Shown piece by piece: positions 10,553 through 22,700 of a stretch of 64,000 nt of DNA. Both the position numbers and the translations under genes were made by a program. The notes beneath the pieces are model-generated. The model was not told the origin of the DNA. It did not search any database and saw only the letters and a program-made list of their open reading frames with translations. Origin of the DNA: Blepharisma stoltei (Eukaryota > Ciliophora > Heterotrichea > Heterotrichida > Blepharismidae); assembly GCA_914767885.1 (NCBI GenBank), contig CAJZBQ010000005.1, forward strand, positions 620,001 through 684,000, written 5' to 3'. The first letter of the stretch is position 1. Every line of letters begins with the position of its first letter.

Positions 10553-11706
10553 TTAAAATGTAATGCACCTAGAGCAAGTTCCAGCACGTTTACTTGACAC
10601 TCTTGAATTTCTTTCTTTTTGGCGAATTATTTCTAGTTTTGACTGCATGTTTGGATATACTTCTGACATTGTCCGTTTCGGAAGCTTAGAATCCAGCACT
10701 TCATATTTTATTTCAGGCTCTTCATCAGAACTCGAACTTTCTGATAGGTGATAAAACTCTTCAGCTGAATAAAACCTCTTTCGATGTGTGCTTTCAATTA
10801 ATTCGGAAGGGTTAAGTGCTTGATTTTCTTTATCAACTTTAAAATTATTTATATCTTCTCCATTTAATTTTCAAAATTTTAAAGCTTATAATAGTGCAGA
10901 TCGCTATTTATATGCAAAGGATATATACTATATTAATATCTATGCTTTTAGTTCATAATGCATTATTAGCAAATCATATTATAATTAGAGTTTAATATAA
11001 TAAAGCATAAATGTTGATTGTCTACAAGCTTGATATTAAATTCATCTGACTCCAGAGTGCTCCAAGTCAATCTTGATGAATTTGAGGAATTTTCAATGGC
11101 ATTTTCATGGATTAGTAAATTATTCATTGATGACGTCATCTTTATGCTTTGAAGAAATTCAAATTTTCTATTGAAATCTTTTATCGCTGATAGTATATGG
11201 CTTTCTTCAGCTCTGCATTGTAAATCAATATGAGAGTCATTTGATTTATTTTCATTTATTTCGCTCATTGCAACGCTGACACTTAGAAAAGCTTCGTCAT
11301 CTGAAATATTTTCTATTGGAACGTTCTTTTTTATTATTGGATTTCCTGAAACTGCTATTTCGGAGATTTCCAATACAGCGTGTCCAATTTTAAATTTAGT
11401 ATTTCCGTTTATTACAATAATATAAAAATCCAAGGTTTTTTGGTAATATTTATCTTGCTCGCAAAACATAGTGATATCAAAAGTTAGCAGTTCTTCTATT
11501 GAAGTCTCTCAACTCACTTTGTTATATTCTTTTGGTTCTGCTATAATTTCTGATTTTTTTCTCTTGATGATTACTTGGATTTGCTCAGCTTCTTCAAGCT
11601 TGATTTTGATGGAATGTATGCTGACTTCCAAAGAGTATTTTAATCGTAAGGCTGAGTTGTGGCTGGTGGAGATCATATTTTTTATTATAGTAAAATGATG
11701 AGTCAT
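10553..11706 (-). CDS. NT-C2 (EEIG1/EHBP1 N-terminal C2-type) domain protein
   Basis: A 346-aa protein after removing a putative 113-bp IES at 10880-10992. Residues about 22-110 (RLKYSLEVSIHSIKIKLEEA.., EYNKVSWETSIEELLTFDI, KTLDFYIIVI, KFKIGHAVLEISEIA) follow the NT-C2 pattern of alternating strands with the V.W.. motif. The Trp there is encoded by TGA. The remainder is polar, Ser/Glu-rich and ends ..RAGTCSRCITF. NT-C2 domains are thought to target membranes or cytoskeleton. The domain call is by pattern only. Confidence 0.62.
10880..10992. other. Putative short TA-bounded IES (113 bp)
   Basis: TTTAA occurs at both edges (10878-10882 and 10991-10995). The upstream frame stops at a TAA inside this stretch, while an unmistakable coding frame without a start follows it. 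Excision at TA joins ..CFIILKFWKLNGED.. in frame. No GT..AG intron fits. Confidence 0.55.
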
Positions 11707-11785
11707 ATTTAGAAATTCTGAAAACAATAATTAGTATAGACTTAAAATTCCCAGAAAAAGAATTTTTGTAAAATATATATATAAA

Positions 11786-12250
11786 ATGTTGCATCTCTCC
11801 AGAGTAGCTCGTAGATTCTTCGCAGAAGTCGTCAAAACTGATTATATGGTCGTCAAAATGTATACCCCTACAGCCAGCCTCTTCAATGGTGCTACTGATA
11901 TCGAATCAATCTACTTTGAAACATTAGATGGTGGGAAAGGAGTCATGAATGCTCAACACATGACATATCAGACCACCCTTCTCCCTGGACTTATTGAAGT
12001 TCACTTCAAAGCTGGCCAAAGCAAGAAAATAGTCCATGTTGGTGGCATCCTTCAGAAAAATACCGACAATTCGGTTGATATTGCCCTATTTGAAGCTTTT
12101 GAAAAAGGAGACTTGGATTGGGATGCTTTAAAGAAGAGTGATGTTTTTGCTAATGAGCCAATAGGAGAAACAGGAGCAGATGTTGATTTTTTGAAAAAAG
12201 TTGGCCTTCAGCTTAGAGATGAAGTCTCAAATGCAGCAGCTAATCTTTAA
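11786..12250 (+). CDS. Mitochondrial F1Fo ATP synthase subunit delta
   Basis: 154 aa, uninterrupted. The first about 14 residues ([14 protein letters not shown]) form a mitochondrial presequence-like amphipathic helix. The following domain ([58 protein letters not shown]) matches the beta-sandwich of the delta subunit (bacterial epsilon). A short helical C-terminus follows. It is part of the central stalk coupling proton flow to ATP synthesis. Confidence 0.85.
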   Translation: MLHLSRVARRFFAEVVKTDYMVVKMYTPTASLFNGATDIESIYFETLDGGKGVMNAQHMTYQTTLLPGLIEVHFKAGQSKKIVHVGGILQKNTDNSVDIALFEAFEKGDLDWDALKKSDVFANEPIGETGADVDFLKKVGLQLRDEVSNAAANL

Positions 12251-12384
12251 TATAAAGGCTTAGAATCGAAAGAAGTAGGCTATTTAAATTTTAAACTTAT
12301 GATTCCATTTGGCCTTTTTCTCTTCTTAGAATAAGCTATAATTTTCATAAGAAACATGCATTTGTTGAATATAAGAAATTAATT

Positions 12385-12720
12385 TTATTGGAATGTTTGA
12401 GAAATTTTAATAAAGATTGGCAATCTAGGTTTTGCTGATGCCACGACATGTTTAAATTGGCATCTCTCTCCATAAGCACAAAATCCGCTTTCTGTAAAAT
12501 GTTTACATTCTTTTATTTTCTGAGCATCCTTGCCTCTCAGTTCATCCTTTCCATGAGCGAACGCACAGCCGTCTCCAAACTGACAGTGCCCATTAACCCA
12601 GTTTTTACAGATTTCTGTCTTATACTTTACTTGAAAGTCAGATTGACCATTAGTTTTCGCTAGATTTCTGCTTTCTTTGTCAAAATCATTATCTAGGCGT
12701 TTAATAGAGGATGTCAACAT
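12385..12720 (-). CDS. Tandem CCCH zinc-finger protein (TTP/Tis11-like)
   Basis: 111 aa. Two CCCH fingers are visible. The first, after YKTEIC, has spacing C-x7-C-x5-C-x3-H (CKNWVNGHCQFGDGCAFAH). The second has C-x8-C-x5-C-x3-H (CKHFTESGFCAYGERCQFKH). The YKTE(I/L)C lead and the about 18-residue linker match TTP-type fingers that bind AU-rich mRNA. The first finger is one residue shorter than the usual C-x8-C. It is oriented tail-to-tail with the ATP synthase gene. Confidence 0.85.
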   Translation of the reverse strand: MLTSSIKRLDNDFDKESRNLAKTNGQSDFQVKYKTEICKNWVNGHCQFGDGCAFAHGKDELRGKDAQKIKECKHFTESGFCAYGERCQFKHVVASAKPRLPIFIKISQTFQ

Positions 12721-13371
12721 TAATTTTTATTATAGCCAGGCAAAATCAATGGCATATTTTATTTAACGACCGAATTAGAAATATCTCATTTCTGCTTGCT
12801 TTGCTATTTATCTGACAAAAATTAATTTAATCCGAATTCGCAGCAAAATGAAAAATTCTCAGCTGGCTTAGGTTAAATTTTAGTATGATTCATATATTAT
12901 TCAATTAAAAAGATTATTAAAAGGGGAATTTTCATGGATATCAGAAAATTTTAAATTAATAATCGGAATAGGATATGATGAAATTCTAGAATATTCAGTA
13001 AATATGATTACCACGCCACTCAATGTGAAATTTTAATGATATTTAGATCTGTTTCTGGTCAATTTTTATTATCCTAGTCCCGCCTTTTAAAAATAAATTT
13101 AAGGTTAACGAAAGCAATTTTTTATAGTAAACAGGTTATATAATTCATGCAATTATTTATTATCTGTATCACAGAGCATTTTATAAGCAATTAATTGTGT
13201 TTTTGTAATTTTTTAGATTTATAATTTTTACTTTAAAGAGGCACTCTGGGTCATCTTGTATCTTTTATATTTAAGATTAATTAATTAAAAGAAGTATTTT
13301 ATGTTTCTATTATTGGGTACGGAAACTTATAAAACTATTTTTAAAACATTAAATTAGAGGGGTCAATATTA
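12721..13371. other. Intergenic, AT-rich, nothing recognised
   Basis: About 650 bp with no sustained frame even when TGA is read as Trp. It contains short A/T runs only. The upstream region of the CCCH gene and the 3' flank of the Cys-rich protein gene lie here. Confidence 0.45.
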
Positions 13372-15205
13372 TTAGTTAAAAGCTAAAGCCATTACTAAAG
13401 CTGACACTTACATTTAGTTAGATTATAGAAAAGTTCCCTGTCGGGATCCGAAGATTCTTATTCCATTCCATAACACGAAATTATTGGGACAGCCTCTTAT
13501 AAGGTAAAAAGAGTAATTTTAGTATTAAATCTTCCATAACGCTCCACTCGCTCGGTTCGCCCACAATAGTAGCACCACTTCAAAGCCTTCTCCTATATGA
13601 CATTGTCCTGTGCATGCTCCCTGATGGTCGGAAAGTTTGGGTCGCCGTGCCGTGCGCAACGGGGTTGCCCACCATTTAAAATTCAAAAGGGTTGAATTGT
13701 CTGGTCGACCCTCGGCTAAGATGGAAATCCGTAGTCCAGGGCATAACTTCTAGTTTCACACTTGGAATAGTCCCGATTGATCAAGCTGTATACACATATC
13801 GAATGCTAGCCTCCCTTCCTTAATGTCCACTGTATCCTTTCGGATGTCGTCTATAGGAGTTAAGAGGGTGGATTGTCTTACCATACCATTTTAATGCATA
13901 TGTATTACTGAGGCTGGCAAAATAACAGAAAATCCTCCATTGTCCATTTGATAATCACTTTGTGCATCCCAATATAACGAAGTATAAACATTCTGCACGC
14001 ATTGATCGTTATTTTGTAAATAAGGATGCATTACATATGCATAATACCAATACTTAACTGCATCATAAAGCTTATAATTCACATTTTTCATGCATGAGAA
14101 GCTCCATCTCGCTTCAGTATTGCAAGCCACAACTAATAAACTTTGTTGCCACTTTTTAAGCTGGTTTAGTAAATTTACCCCAGGTTTGTCTCCAGGGAAA
14201 GGAACGCAATATCCTTGCGCTTGAGAATTATAACCACAAGAGCATTTTGTATTAGCAATATTTCCATTGCTCGTCCCCCAGCAGTCAGCATCTGAAACAC
14301 ACTTATGAGGAAGATTATACCTCAGAGTTTTGTTTGAATCGTCCTGGATGCAAATACTTGGCGCTGGCTAGAGCTGCAATTTTGCAAAGTCAACTCCAAC
14401 CAGTTGGCAAGTGAAACCTATAATGGCGCTTGTCGGCTGGTGCCAGAGTTGCAGCTCTAGCTAACTCCGCCAGCTCGCCAGGCATTTTATAACCCAGGGC
14501 AATCCAAACGAAGCCTTAGACTATATTATTTGATACAATCCCAGGAATGCATTGACTTTTACCATTGCTTGTAGTGTTGCATTGAGCACTTGCGCACAAT
14601 AGGGAGACAGAATTTTCACAAGTTTGCAAAGGTTGGCTCACCGCAATTGAAAAATAAGGTTTGCAGATTCCTGGATTTCCTGAAGCTGGGTTATAGTCAC
14701 ATCCGCATGTGGTTACACAGTCAGTGTCATTTTTACAGCCAGACTCGCCAGGTCTCAGTAGTTCTATACAAGTATTAACACTGCAGCCTAATCCAGGCTC
14801 ACAATCTTCATTTTGCTGGCAGGTTTCAGCATATCCCGAGCCGACACAGATTTCATTATTACAATAATTGCTTATACAACTGGAATTTCCAGAGCAAGGA
14901 TATTCTCCTGGATATAGGTTGGTTCATTCTGTCTGAGGGACAGAGCATTTAACTGGAGTATTGGCTGGGACGTCAGTGGGTTCACAATAGTTGCCGGATA
15001 TATCTGAATGATCACAAGGGTTAACAAGGAAAGTTGTAGTTGTCTTATTGTAGGTTATACAATAAGAAAACAGGGTTGATGTGCGTGATGGATTAGGGTC
15101 ACATTGATACTTATTGCAGACTATTGAAGCTGTGCTTGGAGAATCTGTGGCTGGATAGAAAATTTGACTAGCTACCAAGCATGGTAGAAGAAAAAGGAGT
15201 ACCAT
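13372..15205 (-). CDS. Secreted Cys-rich protein, split by a retroposon-like insert and a TIR-IES
   Basis: A 383-aa protein after removing 14355-14523 and 13393-13905. It begins with a signal peptide (MVLLFLLPCLVASQ). Then come repeated short Cys modules of the form C-x(2-5)-D/E-C-x(4-6)-G-x-C (e.g. SGCKNDTDCVTTCGC, CQQNEDCEPGLGC, KCVSDADCWGT), typical of ciliate surface or extracellular proteins. In the germline the frame would end prematurely twice. After excision the C-terminus reads ..ILPASVMALAFN. No enzyme motif is visible. Confidence 0.72.
13393..13905 (+). mobile_element. Retroposon-like insert with diverged 13-bp target duplication
   Basis: The flanks are ATTACTAAAGCTG (13391) and ATTACTGAGGCTG (13904), identical except for two transitions. 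The insert has head AGATTATAGAAAAGTTCCCTG and tail CATACCATTTTAATG. The same head and body recur in the 44305 insert. It is GC-richer than its surroundings and has no credible ORF. Removal at TA extends the Cys-rich gene by a few residues. Confidence 0.7.
14355..14523. mobile_element. 169-bp TIR-type IES in the Cys-rich protein gene
   Basis: TA at 14355 and TA at 14524; excision joins GTA TCA AAT AAT ATT TGC ATC in frame (..VSNNICIQDD..). The interior has inverted TAGAGCTGCAA blocks and a GGAGTTGACTTT segment shared with the IES at 29632. Confidence 0.82.
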
Positions 15206-16130
15206 ATTATATGCAGTGCTGGAGAATTGTTGAATAATTTAGATAAAATATTTTTTACAATAAAATCTTTCTCTGTAGTGTTTTGCTCATGTTTGGATTA
15301 TAAGCTAAATTGACCATTTTTCAGATGTAAAGCTTTGTATTAAGCAATGAGCGATAATTTGCAAGTGAGCAATTTAATTTTTAAGATACATATAAGTCTT
15401 AGAAGATTTTTATAGTTTATTTTACGATAAAGTAAAGGAAGTAAAATTTTCAATCATTCGGCTTTGCTAACCTTTTAAATTAAGATTAGAAATCATACCA
15501 ATATAAATATTTAAAAGACAAAGAAATTGCCACTGATAAAGATCATTATTCTAAAAGGTCGATAATGAATATCAGAAATTTCTTTAAAGCTTAATTTTCA
15601 CATATAAAAATGTCCAATGAAAAATCATCTATTTAGCTTATAAATGAAATAATAAGATCAAAAATTATGAGGAGATGAAGGCAAAAATAATGCATAGCTT
15701 CATGCTGTTTAGATGCATCAAATCAGATAGCGTAATTTCATCTGTCTAGAGCTAATCCAAACTCTATGCAAAGTTTGCACCAAATCAGCTTTTCAGTCAG
15801 ATTTTTATTCTTGAAAAGAATTATTGCGTGAATTGTTAATTCTTCAGACTTATCTATTATTTAAATAAATTAAATATTAGCATAGAGCATAGCTTTAGCC
15901 ACATATCAGAATCTACTTAAGTATATAATTTTCTATAAAGTTTTATATTATTGTTATTTCTGGAATAAGCAATAAAATAAGAAAAAGCTCGAGCAATCTG
16001 CAATTTAAATATATAAGGCTTCTAGCATTAAAACATAATTTAAGATGATATAAAATTGTCTTAGCATAATCAGTAATTTCAGCTCTTCAATATTAAGTAT
16101 AATGTATTTGCCAGAATGGTATAAAATTAT
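15206..16130. other. Long intergenic region, nothing recognised
   Basis: 925 bp between the divergently oriented secreted-protein and histidine-kinase genes. Strongly AT-rich with no coding frame of note on either strand. Both promoters must lie here. I could not identify an RNA gene, though a structured ncRNA cannot be excluded by eye. Confidence 0.45.
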
Positions 16131-18382
16131 ATGGCTGAATCAGACGAAGAGTGATGGAAAGAAGAGTTCTTAGCGAACATTGAAAAATGCAAACAAATGG
16201 CAGTACTTTTAGTAGTCATTGAAAATTCAATGAAATTTATATCTGCATTTATTATGGACAAATCTTTTATTTTTAGCTATACAAGTATTTTGATGACAAT
16301 TGTCACTTTTTTAATAGCCTGCCACCTAAATAAAACAAATATAAAGTGCAATAACTTTAACGTGCTTTGTGCAATTGTATTCACTGAACTATTTAACTCA
16401 GCTCTATTTATAGTTGGAAATAAATTTGACAAAGATTCAAAAAGTATTCTTTTTATGGAGTCGACACTAATTACAGTTTTATTTGAATCTTCTTTTATAA
16501 ATTCGTTATTCTTTGTCAACCTAGCCCTAATAAAGAATATCATGCTATGATATGGAGCCTCAATGCTGTTTGGAAGCGACGGGATAAGCTCTCTAATTCA
16601 AATAATTGCTTTTATAAGCTGCCTCACCATTCATACCACTAAAGAATATCAAGTAAGGAGAACAACCTTTGAGCGCTATTCTTATAGAAAAAAGCTAGAA
16701 AAATCTGAAAAGCGGCTGGGAACTATATTAAATGTTATTCCTGACGGCTTAGCTATTTTTAGCTCGCAACTTGTTCCAGAATTAATAAACGAAAAAATGA
16801 AAGACTATTTAAATTGCGATAATGAAAATTTTATTGAAAAATTGATTGGGCTAAGGTATGTAAAAAATAAGAAATTTCAAAATATTAATCCAGACTCTGA
16901 CAGTTTAATTGAAGATCTTAAATTATATAATAATTTGAACCTCAGTGGAGAATTGATATTGGGGATAGTTAAAGAAAGCGATCTCAGCTTACAATGAAAA
17001 ATAAAAAGAATTACGGTCGAAGATGAAGAAATTATCCTTGTTACAGCCTCTAACTCAGGACAGTTAATTGAGCTTGAACAGAGAGAAACAGAGGACAAGG
17101 TCAAAAAGTTTATGCTGAGAACTATTTCTCACGAGCTTCGAACTCCTATTTCTGCTATTATTTCTTTTGCAAATCAGATTTATGAGCAGACTGATGATTC
17201 TTCACAAGTCAGGAAAAATGTGCAACATATAAGAACATCTGCACGAATTCTGATGTATTTTATTAATGATATATTAGACTATATGCAATTAATGAAAGGA
17301 ATGTTCAGTCTCAGACAGCAAGAATTCAATATACGAGACAAAATTATTGAGTGTTGCGATTTATTTGAACTAACTGCATTACGCAAAGGAATCGAGTTGA
17401 AAACTCGGATAGACCCTCAAATTCCTGAGATTATTTATAATCCATTATATTAACTTGCATATTAAGTAAAAAAAGGACCTCATAAGCAGATATAAAATTT
17501 TGATGGTTTTTCAGGCATATTCGACATAATATGGCATACAATGATCCTGAAAGGATATGCCAAGTTTTAATTAATTTTTTAAGTAACGCTACAAAGTAAC
17601 CTTTATGCAGATTTACCAACAAAGGGCGAATCGAAGTTTGTGTGACTTTATCAGAGGATGATAGGCTGAAATTTAGCATAAGCGACACTGGGATTGGGAT
17701 ACCAGAAGAAAGATTTAACCAAATTTTTAAGCTGTTTAATAGCTACGATACTGATGAGATGGCCAGTCATGGTAGTGGGCTGGGGCTGCACTTGTCAAGT
17801 CTTCTAGTCCGAGAACTTGGAGGAGGCGATATTTATCTTCACTCAGTGCAGGGAAGAGGCACTGTTTTTTCCTTTAAAGTTAACTTCGCAGCAGAAACAA
17901 GACAGAGCTTTTCTGCTATTGACTGTTCAGAAGAAATACTTGAGCCTGTAATGAGGCTAAAAAGCTTTATCAGCTGTGAGTCATGCGAGTATCCACAAGT
18001 GTTGATAGTAGATGATACTGATTGAAACAGAGAAATATTAGCTGCAGTATTAGATAAACTAAAAATACATTACTTAGAAGCCGTTAATGGCAAAAAAGCG
18101 CTCAAATTAGTGATGAAGCAAGATGCCAAAATGAATCCTTTTAAGCTTGTCTTCATGGACTGCAGCATGCCAGTAATGGATGGATGAGAGTCTACTAAAA
18201 GAATCAAGCAGCTTCATGAAGAAGGCAAGCTAAGCCTGATACCTGCTATTGTCGGATATACTGCGTATACCTCAGAAAAAGATGTTATAATGTGCTATGA
18301 ATCTGGAATGGTTTCTTATATTGCAAAACCTGCTTCCATAGATACAATACGTAGAGTATTAAGCCAATATCTAAGGCTCTAA
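16131..18382 (+). CDS. Hybrid sensor histidine kinase (membrane, HisKA-HATPase-REC)
   Basis: A 715-aa protein after removing an 89-bp IES (17448-17536) and a 15-nt intron (17596-17610). The N-terminus has several TM segments (about 20-175). It is followed by a linker and a HisKA domain with phospho-acceptor His334 in TISHELRTPISAI. The HATPase_c domain has DPERICQVLINFLSNATKFT (N box), SDTGIGIPEERF (G1) and SHGSGLGLHLS (G2). The receiver domain has VLIVDDTD, Asp642 in VFMDCSMPVMDGW and Lys in IAKPAS. Several Trp codons are TGA. It senses a signal at a membrane and relays phosphate His to Asp internally. Confidence 0.93.
17448..17536. other. Short TA-bounded IES (89 bp) in the kinase HATPase domain
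   Basis: TA at 17448 and TA at 17537. Removing 89 bp joins TTA TAC AAT GAT CCT, restoring the conserved N-box region. The segment carries a TAA stop and is non-homologous to kinase sequence. Confidence 0.82.
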
Positions 18383-18510
18383 TGCTTTGCAATAACTGAT
18401 ATAATTAAATCATTATGCTAGTAATGATTGAAAATTAACATAATTTAGTTTGAGTAGCATTAGCTCATAATGTCTGCATAATAAACGCTTTCTATAATTA
18501 AAATAAAATT

Positions 18511-19642
18511 TTATAAGAGCGTTTTATTTTTTTCTTTGATCAGTTCCTCAATTTGAGCCCTCATTGCTTTTTTTTCTTCTTCAGCTCCAGCTAGCTTCAG
18601 TTTCAGCGCTTTATTTTCCTCTAATAATTTTTTCACTTGTCGATCTGAGCCAGAAAGTTTTGAAACCATTCTTTGGAGTCTTGCCACGCCATGCTTCAAA
18701 ATAAAATTTTCGTTTATAAGAGAATTGTTCTTAGCTTGCATTTCTTCTTCAAAGATTTTATTTCTTACTACCTCTTCTCTTATATCACTCTCATTTACTT
18801 TAGAAGCTTTTGAAATTGGTTCTTCATTGTCTTCGTGGTTTAAATTAATTGACCTTTTTGCAGGGATTTCAATTAATGAATGATCTTCCACACTATTTCC
18901 TGATTTATTTTTGAGTATTAATGGATTAGATTTTTGTTTTTTATAGGTTGCATCAAGCTTGCTTTGAAAATATTTGATTTTTATATCTTTTATAAAGTTC
19001 TTCTGATATTTTTTGAATGCTTTTTCTTTAATAAAAAATTGTGAGTTTAGGCAATCCTCTTCGTTTAATGTAAAAATATCAGGGATATACTTAGCTTTTT
19101 GCTCTACATAATCCTGGCTAACTCCCCCTTCCGTGAGCGAACAAAATTATTGGGAAAAATTTCTATATTTTGCACAAAAAAACACCCTACTTTAGCGAAC
19201 AAAAAGCTTTTATGAAACAAAGTTCTTCATATAAAAGTGATAATTAATATAATGAAATCTCTAATTAAATTTAAACAATTTGCACTTTAGGAATAAATTT
19301 ACAAATTAAAAATAATTTCATTCGAATTTTCGCGAATTGGAATTTTTAAATTTCGAAAAAAAATGTATTAAATTTATATATATAAATTTTTAAAAAAAAT
19401 TAAGACCCTTAAGTGAATGAACAAAATTTTTTTGTTCACTTACAGAAGGGGGGAGTAAGAGTTTTGATTTCTTCTTCACTATGACCTACACTAAGAAAAT
19501 AATTTTTTAAATTTTCAGGCCCTTTAAGCAAAAAGACAAGCGCTTCATGTGGCTTTCTAAGCTTAAATGCGCTAATGATGCTATTTTCATCGAAGCCAAG
19601 CTCTTTATATCCGTTAATCCAATATTGATAGTCAAAGTCCAT
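18511..19642 (-). CDS. UBA-like / coiled-coil protein split by a MITE
   Basis: A 264-aa protein after removing 19119-19455. The join reads ACT CTT AGC CAG. Residues about 8-42 (YKELGFDENSIISAFKLRK.., EALVFLLKG) have the shape of a UBA-like three-helix domain. The middle is basic. The last about 90 residues are a coiled coil (LQRMVSKLSGSDRQVKKLL..). The start ATG at 19642 is preferred over the upstream GTG. UBA-like is inferred from pattern alone. Confidence 0.65.
19119..19455 (+). mobile_element. MITE-type IES, copy 5
   Basis: TAA 19119-19121 and TAA 19456-19458. The left end is CTCCCCCTTCCGTGAGCGAAC with a diverged inner copy (CACCCTACTTTAGCGAAC). The right end is a hairpin of AAGTGAATGAAC / GTTCACTTACAGAAGG. 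337 bp; removal restores frame. Confidence 0.87.
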
Positions 19643-19704
19643 CACGTGAACTCAATACTTAAATATTATATGTATCCCCATTTTGCGTATTTACTTAAGT
19701 TTAA

Positions 19705-22700
19705 TTAACTACTTGATTTTGCTAAGATCTGATTTGTCTCAATTTCCCCAGTAATGATCATTTTCATAGACTGCTGGCTTTGGTTAAAAGCTGCTTTTCT
19801 TTCGTTTTCTTGTGAATTCTGTAGGATATAGCAGTTATTTAAAAGCTCAATATACTCGTCTGACCTTAGTTGGCTAATTGTTGTTCTCAAATTTTGGATG
19901 AAGAGCTCTTCTTTTTGTGTAACTTTCATAAAATTCATGATAACCAAGTGCAATTTTGCAATTTCACCAGAAATTTGTGAGGTCTCAGGGCTTTTCACAT
20001 TCAGGCTACTTCTTAACAGTGAGCAGCTGACTTGATATCCTACAGAAATAATATCACTTGAATAAGCATGACCAGGGCCTAACTTTTCTATCAGCTTTGA
20101 GAGGATCATAATCGCTACCTTCACAGTGCTTCCCTCTATAATATTGCAACCAATTTCTCCTATATACCTTATGAAATCCCCAAAGTCTTCTGCATTGAGA
20201 AACTCCACATCTTTACTGATAAAAACTTCGATCATTTTTACAAATGACCTTCTAATAGAAATAGCTTGCTGAGAAATATCACTGATAGTTTCTACTGGCT
20301 TTGGGACTTGCGTGATCATCATTTTTACAATGGAAAAAGTGATCGATGGAGAAATAGTGGAATTTGCATTGGTTTTGTATTTCTGACAGACTTGAGTGAT
20401 AAGCTAAATAAAAATTACATTGAAGACACTTTCAATATTATCGAGTGTAGAATTGGATATCAAATAGCTGATAAGTTCTTTTATATAAGGACTTGAGTCA
20501 TCTTCCATCGTTTCCACAAGCTTTTGGGCAAAATATACAAGAGATTTGTGGAGCTCTGGGGATAGTTGTGTAGAAAGCATAGACCCAACTACTTTTTGAG
20601 CTAGCTGGGAAATTTTTATTTGGACTTCAACAGGGACTTTGCGGCCAAATCCTGATAAGACTTCTCCGATATAAAGTAAAGCATTTGGAGTTATTTGTTG
20701 GCCAAGAAGATTTATAACTGATTCCAGGCATGATTCTTGTGTAGCTAAATCATTAGATCTGCAGCCAATGATTAACCCGATAGCTTTGTAAAGATTTTTT
20801 TCAGATTCCCCATCGATATTTCCTTGCTTAATTCTGTTCAGTATTACTTCTAATACTGGTCTTGAATAAGGAACAATTGCTGCTGGGATTTTTAAAGCAA
20901 GTCTTGAAAACATGTAAATTGCATGCTTACTCCCCTTCAATGAGCGGACAAAATAATTTTGCTTCTCACAAGGTTGATTTCTATTTAAAAGAAGATTAAA
21001 TATAAATTTATAGTAAATGATTTTTTCGAAATTTAAAAAAAATCCATATTCAATACTATTTTAAAGCAAATATTAATTTAATTTGCAAAATGCTATGTTT
21101 TAAATTAAAACAGAATTAGCTAGAGATTTTCATAATCTAATTACTGCTTATATACTAAAAAATTTTTTTAAAAAATTTTATATTAAACAAATTTTTGTTT
21201 GCTCATAGAGGGGGAGTTAGAGACGTCAGCGTCTTGGTTTGACATATTCCTAATCATTGGCTCCAAAAGGTTTTCAATAAGCTGCTTATGCTCATTTCTG
21301 CTGAAAAATGTCCCATATCTAACTCCAATCTCAAAATATTGCCTTAATATGATTTTATGGTTCGACGCTTTTAAGTTTGACTGCAAAATTGCTCTCATTA
21401 AAAATGAATATTTTGTATCAGTCGTCAACAGCGTGCTTAAATCTGTCAAACTTTCTCCTAAATGGAAAAACAAAAATAAAGGCACCTCTAGCTGCTCTAC
21501 TGTGAAATTTTGAATATTTCCCAAAATATCATTAAATGAAGATATCAAATAGTCTACCACTGGCTCCTTCGTGGACTCAACTTGCAGAAGTTTTTTAAAT
21601 AAATCTGCTAGTTCTTTTCTGTACTTATAAAATTGGTCTTCTTCATCTGAGTTTTCAGGGCCTACATGCTCAAAATCTGAAGGAAATTGGCATCTCTTGA
21701 TGAGAGTCATACAGATTAAGCTGATATTATTTTTTTCTTGGTCTGTCAGAAGCACAGGTGGTTGCTGATATTCTTTGCTTTTTAAGTAATGAATGTATTT
21801 GCCAATAAACCCAATCACAATTTTTGAAATATTTGTGTCAGCAGAGTCTAGACACTTTAAAGCCATCTCAAGCACTATTTGGATGTGGCCTAGAACTTCT
21901 GCGTCAATTAGATTTGAGCCTAAAGTATCAATTAAGCTAGAAACAGCTTTTGGGACGTCAGAAAGCATATCAAAATTATCCAAATTTATACCTTGTAGAA
22001 ATGGAATTAAGCCGATTTGATCAATTATTTCCAGCTTCTTTTTTGGATCCATTCGCTTGGCTACTACACTCTCTAAGCAGTTGATAGCTGGGATTTGGCA
22101 GGCTTCATTGGAGACGTACTTTATCATGAATGGTATAAAAGTAAATGTGATTTCAATAGGAATCCAGTCTATATATGGAGAAATCACTTGGAAAGTAGCC
22201 GCTATTAATTGGAGGTTTTCTGATTGTAAGGTTTGTAGCCATAAAGTAGCTGCTGGGCTAAGGACGCTCTCTCTCATGGCATCTTTAAGCTCGTTAGATC
22301 TTCTGAGCTGTTCTTGCGTCAAATATCCTAATTCCTCAGCGAATTCTTCATTGAATAATTTTAAGACTGTAAATAAAAGCTTCATATAAGAATCCCTTCT
22401 AGGAGCTCTTTCAATCAAAATGCTAAAAGCGTCTTGCCAAATATATGGGAAATCGTTTTGGACTGCTCTTACATAAAGTAAGGCAAATTTATTAAGGATA
22501 CTATAATGAAGCTCAAGGAGGCTAGGCTTATTATCGATAACCATGACAAAAAATCTGTGGATAGCATCACGGCTAGCCTGATCGTAGGTAATGTAGTTTT
22601 TCCCTAACTCCCCCTTTCTGTGAACAAAAATAATTTTGTTCGATCAAGGAATGGGGTTACTGTTTTTCTTTAAAATAATTTATATATAAATTTTATAGTA

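Noticed and set aside
10563-10751. A plus-strand gene at 10563-10751
   Set aside because: It is the antisense of the C-terminal exon of the NT-C2 gene, whose minus-strand frame is longer and has a natural stop.
20266-20496. A plus-strand ORF overlapping the exportin gene
   Set aside because: Shadow frame: the minus strand there reads through a clear 15-nt intron into conserved exportin sequence.
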